Below, one piece after another: positions 59,201 to 64,000 of a stretch of 64,000 nucleotides of DNA. Below the pieces are notes generated by a model. The model saw nothing but the letters and a program-made list of their open reading frames with translations, had not been told where the DNA came from and ran no database searches. Each line of letters starts with the position of its first letter. Position 1 is the stretch's first letter. The DNA comes from Enterococcus wangshanyuanii (GTDB lineage Bacteria; Bacillota; Bacilli; Lactobacillales; Enterococcaceae): positions 558,001 to 622,000 of the forward strand of contig NZ_CP021874.1 of the NCBI RefSeq assembly GCF_002197645.1. The letters run 5' to 3'. A program made the position numbers and the translations under genes.

Positions 59201-60640
59201 AAGATGGCAGCGGCAACCAAAGTCCAGCGACACCATTTACGACACCAGCAGATCCAGTTATTGTAACAGCACCAACCGTTGATAGTGTCACAGGAGATTC
59301 ATCTACTGGCTACACAGTGACAGGTACAGCACCAGCTGGCAGCACTGTAGAAATTACAAATGCCGGTGGTACGGTGATCGGCTCTGCAACAGCAGATGAA
59401 AATGGCGATTACACTGTAACAATTCCAGCAGGTTCTGCAGCACCGAATGAACAGTTGACTGCAACTGCTAAAGATGAGGATGGCAATTCAAGTCCAGGTA
59501 CTTCGTTTACGACACCTGCAGATCCTGTAGTCATTGCAGCACCAACCGTTGATAGTGTTACAGGAACTTCTTCTACAGGCTATACAGTGACAGGAACAGC
59601 ACCAGCTGGCAGCACTGTAGAAATCAAAAATAGTGGTGGTACAGTGATCGGTTCTGCAACAGCAGATGAAAATGGCGATTACACTGTAACGATTCCAGCA
59701 GGCTCTGCAACACCAAACGAACAATTGACTGCAACAGCGAAAGATGCCGATGGTAACACAAGTCCGGGTACTACATTTACGACACCTGCAGATCCTGTAA
59801 ATGTCCTTGCACCGACTGTTGAGACAGTAACTGGTAGTTCAACTTCGGGGTATACAGTGACTGGTAAAGCTACAGCAGAAAACACAGTAGAAATTCGTAA
59901 TACTGATGGAACTGTGTTGGGAACAGATGTAGCGGATTCTAATGGCGATTACACAATTGTACTCCCAGTAGGAGCTGCATCTGCTAGAGAACACTTGAAT
60001 GCTGTAGCGAAAGATGGGGCTGGTAATACAAGTTCGGCTACACCATTTACAACGCCGGCAGACCCTAAAATAAATGTTGCTCCGCCGATCATCTTAGATG
60101 TAGAAGGAACTTCGCTTACTGGATACACAGTTTTCGGTAAAACGACGTTTGGAAATAAAGTTGAAATCTACAATGCAGATGGTGACCTATTAGGTCAAGC
60201 AACTGCAGATGGAGAACTTCCAACAACTACTAATGCTAGAGCAGCAGAGGCAGAGGGTAGCTTCACAATTACTATCCCAATGGGAATGGCCTCTCCAAAT
60301 GAACAGTTGACTTCAATTGCAAAAGATAGCGCAAATAACGAAAGTGTTCCTACGTTGTTTGAATTACCTGCAGATCCTGGTGCAACTGTTTCCGCACCAA
60401 TCGTTAATAGTGTGACTGGAACATCAACAACTGGTTATACAGTAACTGGAACAGCTGACCCTGGCAACACTGTCAATTTATATAGTGATGAAGGTATGTT
60501 GGTAGGTGCCGGCCAAGTTGATGAAAATGGCAATTACACAATCGCTATCCCTAAAGGTATGGTATCACCTAGAGAAACAGATACAGCCGTTGCTTTTGAC
60601 GAAAATGGGAACCAAAGCTTACCAACTGAATTCCTAATCC
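56300..60640 (+). repeat. Sixteen tandem Ig-like repeats of about 88-90 residues
   Basis: The unit of about 264-270 bp follows the pattern (P/A)xVxxxTGTSxTGYTV(T/K)G, then NTGGTVIG, then (N/D)(Y/F)TVxIPxG and ending FTTPADPV. Units 1-5 are PPVVTSTTG/TVKG type; units 6-14 are APTVDNVTG/TVTG type; units 15 and 16 diverge. Unit 15 (about 60065-60384) is longer by about 15 residues. The unit looks like the Big_6-type bacterial Ig domain. Nucleotide identity between units 6 and 14 is high, so unit number may vary by recombination or be misassembled. Confidence 0.9.
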
Positions 60641-60786
60641 CAGTTGATCCTGGATCAGGAAATGGTAACGGGAATGGTAATAACAACAATGGCAACGGAA
60701 ATGGTACTGGTACTGGTACTGGCAATAACGGCTTAAACAATAACGGTTCTGGATTGAAGAATCTAAGCTCAGGCACAAGAAAAGAT

Positions 60787-60897
60787 CTCCCTAACAATGG
60801 TGAAATCGTTAATAACTGGGGCTTAGTAGGTGCATTATTATTAGGTGCACTAGGAATCTTTGGTCTTAACCGTAGAAACAAAAAAGAAGAAGAATAA
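60787..60897 (+). other. Cell wall sorting signal with non-canonical LPNNG motif
   Basis: The C-terminus has the tripartite layout of a sortase substrate: LPNNGE, a hydrophobic segment (NNWGLVGALLLGALGIFGL) and a basic tail (NRRNKKEEE). The fourth motif position is Asn (AAT, 60796-60798) in place of Thr (ACN). Confidence 0.85.
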
Positions 60898-60927
60898 ATA
60901 AAGTATTTATTTATACTTCCATAAGTT

Positions 60928-60965
60928 ACATGAGATGAAGAGAAACTCTTCATCTCATGTTTTTT
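60928..60965 (+). terminator. Terminator after the surface protein gene
   Basis: ACATGAGATGAAGAG (60928-60942) pairs perfectly with CTCTTCATCTCATGT (60946-60960); TTTTT follows. Confidence 0.93.
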
Positions 60966-61141
60966 CTATTTGATTTTCAATAAGCTTCTGATTTTTGAAA
61001 TAGTGTTGAAATAAGAAAGCATAGATCATTTATCTCAATGAAAGCTCAGTTAAAAAGTGATGCTGATCAATAAGTATCTTTCTTTATATCTATTTATAGC
61101 GTAGAATAGATTTACATAATAAGAAAGGGAGGAATATGTGT

Positions 61142-62077
61142 ATGCCGATCCGAGTGCCAAAAGAACTACCAGCTATCAAAGTTTTAGAGAAAGAGAACAT
61201 TTTTGTAATGGATGAAGATCGCGCCATGCACCAAGATATTCGTCCGTTGCAGCTTCTTATTTTGAATTTAATGCCAAAAAAAGATGAAACAGAAGTGCAA
61301 TTATTACGTTTATTGAGTAATACACCGCTACAGATCAATGTGGACTTTTTGCACATGAGTAGTCATAGAGCAAAAAACACCTCCAAAGATCACTTAAAAC
61401 GTTTTTACCATCGATTTGACGAGGTCCAGGAAAATTATTATGATGGATTAATCATTACCGGAGCGCCTGTTGAGCAATTGCCTTTTGAAGAGGTAGATTA
61501 CTGGCCGGAGTTGTCAGATATTTTTAAATGGAGTAAAACCCATGTTTTTTCGACGTTTCATATTTGCTGGGGCGCGCAAGCAGGTCTCTATTATCATCAT
61601 AAAATCAATAAACATCAATTAGCTCAAAAAATATCTGGGATTTATTTGCACGATGTTCTTGATAGTGCCTGGAGTATTTTAAAGGGATTTGATGATGTTT
61701 TTTTTGCACCTCATTCCCGGTATACTACCGTTCAAAAAGCAGATATTGAAGCAACTGCAGAGCTTGACATTTTGGCGGAATCACAGGAAGCCGGCATTTT
61801 TTTAGTAGGGAATAAAAACAATCGTGCTTTCTACGCAATGGGACATTTAGAATATGATAGAGAGACACTAGAGCAAGAATTTAAACGGGATTTAGAGAAG
61901 GGGATCGACCCAGAGGTTCCAGCACATTATTTCCCGGATAACGACCAAGAAAAGACGCCTCAATTACGTTGGCACATGGCTGCCTCTCTGCTTTTTTCCA
62001 ACTGGCTAAACTATGCAGTCTATCAAAATACGCCTTACGATTTAACTTCTTTATCCAAAGAACAAAATCAACTATAA
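61142..62077 (+). CDS. metA: Homoserine O-acetyltransferase (MetA type)
   Basis: This 311-residue enzyme activates homoserine for methionine synthesis. The catalytic Cys142 is in STFHICWGAQAG, followed by the family HDV and PHSRYT blocks. Residue 111 is Glu (GAPVEQLPFEEVDYW); in characterised MetA enzymes Glu111 goes with acetyl-CoA and Gly111 with succinyl-CoA, so acetyl transfer is predicted. GGGAGG is too near ATG 61136 but right for ATG 61142, which gives the typical MPIRVPKELPA start. It is a single gene; cysK lies 10 kb upstream. Confidence 0.93.
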   Translation: MPIRVPKELPAIKVLEKENIFVMDEDRAMHQDIRPLQLLILNLMPKKDETEVQLLRLLSNTPLQINVDFLHMSSHRAKNTSKDHLKRFYHRFDEVQENYYDGLIITGAPVEQLPFEEVDYWPELSDIFKWSKTHVFSTFHICWGAQAGLYYHHKINKHQLAQKISGIYLHDVLDSAWSILKGFDDVFFAPHSRYTTVQKADIEATAELDILAESQEAGIFLVGNKNNRAFYAMGHLEYDRETLEQEFKRDLEKGIDPEVPAHYFPDNDQEKTPQLRWHMAASLLFSNWLNYAVYQNTPYDLTSLSKEQNQL

Positions 62078-62080
62078 AAC

Positions 62081-62133
62081 AACAACTAGAAATCAATGGG
62101 AAGGATATCTTTTCATCGATTTCTAGTTGTTTC
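62081..62133 (+). terminator. metA terminator
   Basis: AACAACTAGAAATC (62081-62094) pairs perfectly with GATTTCTAGTTGTT (62118-62131) around a long loop; short T-tract. Confidence 0.75.
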
Positions 62134-62179
62134 TATTTAAGAAGACGATAATTTTATTATGTTAACTGATTTTAGTTTT

Positions 62180-62209
62180 ATTCTCAATTAATATCACTTA
62201 ATTGAGAAT
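62180..62209. promoter_or_regulatory. 12-bp perfect inverted repeat upstream of npr
   Basis: ATTCTCAATTAA (62180-62191) and TTAATTGAGAAT (62198-62209) are perfect inverted repeats with a 6-bp spacer. They lie just upstream of the predicted -35, where an activator or repressor could bind. Confidence 0.6.
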
Positions 62210-62224
62210 GTATTCATAAATCAC

Positions 62225-62252
62225 TTGTTTTCTAAGGTGAGTATATGATACT
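62225..62252 (+). promoter_or_regulatory. Predicted npr promoter
   Basis: TTGTTT (62225-62230) and GATACT (62247-62252) are spaced by 16 bp. The -10 overlaps the left end of a 28-bp palindrome. Confidence 0.5.
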
Positions 62253-62275
62253 ATTTATTATATAATAAATAGTAT
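62248..62275. promoter_or_regulatory. 28-bp perfect palindrome between npr promoter and start codon
   Basis: The left half ATACTATTTATTAT (62248-62261) is exactly repeated in reverse complement at 62262-62275. It is A/T-rich, has no spacer and covers the likely transcription start. PerR-type boxes (TTATAATNATTATAA) are similar in composition, but this does not match that consensus. Confidence 0.8.
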
Positions 62276-62290
62276 TGGAGGAATAGAAGT

Positions 62291-63634
62291 ATGAAAGTTA
62301 TCGTTTTAGGTTCATCTCATGGAGGTTATGAAGCAGTAGAGGAGTTATTGATCTCACATCCAGATGCAGAGATTCAATGGTACGAAAAAGGAGATTTTAT
62401 TTCTTTTCTCTCTTGCGGGATGCAGCTTTATCTAGAAGGAAAGGTTAAAGATGTCAATTCAGTCCGTTACATGACTGCAGAGGGCATGGAGAGTAGAGGA
62501 GTCAATGTTTTTTCAAACACAGAGATTACTGCGATTAATCCGGAAGCACATAATGTTACTGTAAAAGATTTAGTCACTGGAACTGAACGTACTGAGGACT
62601 ATGACAAACTTATTATCAGTCCCGGAGCTGTTCCATTTGAGTTGGATCTCCCAGGTAAAGACTTGGAGAATATCTATTTGATGCGCGGCAGAAAATGGGC
62701 CATCAAACTAAAACAAAAAACAGTAGATCCAGAAGTAAATAATGTTGTTGTCATTGGTAGTGGCTATATCGGAATTGAAGCAGCAGAATCATTTGCAAAA
62801 GCTGGGAAAAACGTAACAGTGATCGATATTTTAGATCGACCATTAGGTGTTTATCTTGATAAAGAATTTACAGATGTATTGACTGAAGAAATGGAAGCGA
62901 ACAATATTAAAGTTGTAACTAACGAAACCGTTCAAAGCTATAAAGGCGATGGACATGTTCAAAAAGTTGTGACAGATAAGGGCGAATATGCTGCTGATCT
63001 AGTAGTTGTAGCGGTCGGTGTTCGTCCGAATACAGGTTGGCTAGAGGATACACTTGAGCTTCATCCTAATGGATTGATCAAGACAGATGAGTACATGCAG
63101 ACAAGTGCTCCGGATGTATTTGCTGTTGGTGACGCAACCTTGATCAAATACAATCCTGGACAAACAGAGGTAAATATTGCGTTAGCTACGAATGCTAGAA
63201 AACAAGGTCGCTTTGCAGTGAAAAACTTAGAGGCTCCTATAAAACCATTCCCAGGAATTCAAGGTTCATCAGGACTAGCCGTATTTGATTATAAATTTGC
63301 TTCAACTGGTATCAATGAAGAAATGGCCAAAAAACTAAATAAACAAACAAAATCAGCATTAGTTGTTGAAGATTATTTAATGGACTTTAACCCGGATAAG
63401 CAAAAAGCATGGTTCAAGCTAGTTTACGATCCGGAAACGACACAAATTTTAGGCGCACAATTGATGTCCAAAGCTGATTTAACAGCAAATATCAATGCCA
63501 TTTCATTAGCGATCAAAGCAAAAATGACGATCGAAGATTTAGCTTATGCAGATTTCTTCTTCCAACCTTCATTTGATAAACCTTGGAATATTATCAACAC
63601 AGCAGCGCTAGAAGCAATGAAAAACGAAAGATAA
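62291..63634 (+). CDS. npr: NADH peroxidase
   Basis: This 447-residue FAD enzyme reduces hydrogen peroxide to water with NADH. Length and sequence match E. faecalis Npr very closely from memory, including His10 ([10 protein letters not shown]) and the sulfenic acid Cys42 ([14 protein letters not shown]), with [17 protein letters not shown] for NADH. It is a paralogue of nox at 52619 and would remove peroxide made by flavin oxidases. GGAGG precedes the ATG. Two striking dyads mark the upstream region. Confidence 0.96.
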   Translation: MKVIVLGSSHGGYEAVEELLISHPDAEIQWYEKGDFISFLSCGMQLYLEGKVKDVNSVRYMTAEGMESRGVNVFSNTEITAINPEAHNVTVKDLVTGTERTEDYDKLIISPGAVPFELDLPGKDLENIYLMRGRKWAIKLKQKTVDPEVNNVVVIGSGYIGIEAAESFAKAGKNVTVIDILDRPLGVYLDKEFTDVLTEEMEANNIKVVTNETVQSYKGDGHVQKVVTDKGEYAADLVVVAVGVRPNTGWLEDTLELHPNGLIKTDEYMQTSAPDVFAVGDATLIKYNPGQTEVNIALATNARKQGRFAVKNLEAPIKPFPGIQGSSGLAVFDYKFASTGINEEMAKKLNKQTKSALVVEDYLMDFNPDKQKAWFKLVYDPETTQILGAQLMSKADLTANINAISLAIKAKMTIEDLAYADFFFQPSFDKPWNIINTAALEAMKNER

Positions 63635-63650
63635 TAGCAGTAAAATAAAA

Positions 63651-63692
63651 AAACTGGAGCACAACTTTAAAAAGTTTTGTTTCAGTTTTTTT
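63651..63692 (+). terminator. npr terminator
   Basis: Arms 63651-63668 and 63671-63688 pair with one mismatch, a 2-base gap and a T-run. Confidence 0.82.
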
Positions 63693-63718
63693 ATTTTATA
63701 CTAAACACCTGATCTAGG

Positions 63719-63747
63719 TTGTTTTAGTTGACGAGTTTCATTATAAT
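63719..63747 (+). promoter_or_regulatory. Predicted promoter of the corA-like gene
   Basis: TTGTTT (63719-63724) and TATAAT (63742-63747) are separated by 17 bp. A short hairpin (GACTTTT/AAAAGTC, 63807-63824) follows in the leader. Confidence 0.6.
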
Positions 63748-63876
63748 TAAGTAGTTCTAATAAAAAGACTTTTTAATTTTGTTGAAATATCACTAATTTC
63801 CGAAAAGACTTTTTCTGAAAAGTCAGACAATTTTAAAAGATTGACTCATAATTTATAGAAGTAAGGAGTGCGAAAT

Positions 63877-64000
63877 TTGATTACTAAAACAGCCTTAAGT
63901 CAAAAAGGTGATTATTGGATGAATATCACAACTGATGAGAAAGAAACACTAACAAAATTTTATCAGGAATATAAAATCGATGAAGAAATCGTCGCCTATT
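63877..64000 (+). CDS. CorA-like divalent cation transporter (partial, runs off right edge)
   Basis: Only the first 41 codons are present: TTG 63877 behind AAGGAG gives MITKTALSQKGDYWMNITTD, then KETLTKFYQEYKIDEEIVAY. This resembles the soluble N-terminal domain of Gram-positive CorA-family magnesium transporters as I remember it. The membrane segments and GMN motif would lie beyond the window, so the call is tentative. Confidence 0.65.
   Translation, partial: MITKTALSQKGDYWMNITTDEKETLTKFYQEYKIDEEIVAY

Larger units (their letters stand above)
55258..60897 (+). pseudogene. Large repetitive cell wall-anchored surface protein, interrupted by one in-frame stop
   Basis: A single frame of 1879 sense codons is broken only by TAA at 57547-57549. 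The 5' part (residues 1-763) has a signal peptide (about 22-53, ending ITASAA), an adhesion head of about 300 residues and four and a half Ig-like repeats. The 3' part restores eleven further repeats, a Gly/Asn linker, a membrane segment and a basic tail. Sister repeats have CAA (Gln) at the stop position, so one C-to-T change explains it. No ribosome site or signal peptide precedes the 3' part, so it cannot be a separate gene. As written, the secreted product would lack the wall anchor. GAGGAGG precedes the ATG. A sequencing error is possible. Confidence 0.85.

Noticed and set aside
57142..59885. Several reverse-strand frames rich in Cys, Trp or Val inside the repeat array
   Set aside because: They are antisense shadows of the repeats with odd composition and no ribosome sites.
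56300..60640. Regular repeat array as a CRISPR or satellite
   Set aside because: The roughly 267-bp units are in frame and encode Ig-like domains; no short repeat/spacer pattern.
57667..60897. Second half of the surface protein as an independent gene
   Set aside because: It starts at a GTG inside a repeat, without ribosome site or signal peptide, and is in the same frame as the first half.

Overview
The window is a chromosomal segment of a low-GC Gram-positive bacterium, almost certainly an Enterococcus related to E. faecalis. The NADH oxidase (Nox), NADH peroxidase (Npr), PerR and thymidylate synthase closely match what I remember of the E. faecalis proteins. The gene order (xerD-ribT-scpA-scpB-rluB, fer/recQ, cmk-rpsA-der-hup, ypiA-ypiB, ypjD-dapB-cca, an aro operon, thyA-folA, lexA-ynzC-tkt) is the Firmicutes housekeeping backbone. 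I see no rRNA or tRNA genes, CRISPR array, insertion sequence or prophage.

Layout. 1-9 kb: partial cyclophilin lipoprotein, a MupG-like phosphomuramidase, a Nudix hydrolase, an alpha/beta hydrolase, then xerD, ribT, scpAB and rluB, and an FMN riboswitch with its riboflavin transporter gene ribU. 9-23 kb: ferredoxin, a RecQ-like helicase pair, LysM protein, cmk, rpsA, an inserted AraC regulator/acylating aldehyde dehydrogenase pair, der, hup, a probable catalytically dead AroB-like protein, a TPR protein and YpiB. 23-27 kb: YitT protein, ypjD, dapB, cca, a thioesterase and an unknown gene. 27-36 kb: an eight-gene aromatic amino acid operon (aroE, aroF, aroB, aroC, tyrA, aroA, aroK, pheA) behind a strong promoter. 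36-44 kb: LCP and DegV proteins, three unknown small genes, a Na+/H+ antiporter, an ABC-F protein, thyA and folA. 44-54 kb: lexA, ynzC, tkt, a glucosaminidase, ispH, cysK, perR, ridA and nox. 54-64 kb: YczE-like protein, a 5.6-kb repetitive surface protein gene broken by one stop codon, metA, npr and the start of a corA-like gene.

The best candidate for an undescribed system is the aro operon leader (27202-27513). It has a consensus promoter and a 20-residue leader peptide ending in Tyr-Tyr-Phe-Ser-Tyr-Phe-Arg. Downstream lie a long hairpin with a competing pairing partner and two hairpins followed by U-rich tracts. This is what ribosome-mediated attenuation sensing Tyr and Phe would look like. 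No T-box hallmarks are visible.

Other notable points are: a CAA-to-TAA stop in repeat 5 of the surface protein, whose sorting motif reads LPNNG rather than LPxTG; an AraC-type regulator whose receiver domain lacks the phosphoacceptor Asp and the conserved Lys; a perfect 28-bp palindrome over the predicted start of npr transcription; a complete-looking ispH in a genus known for the mevalonate pathway; and a recurring family of terminator hairpins whose G-U pairs always place G in the 5' arm.

Coordinates of start codons were moved from the longest open frame where a ribosome binding site favoured an internal start. All functional calls come from reading motifs and from memory of the families; no database search or folding program was run.
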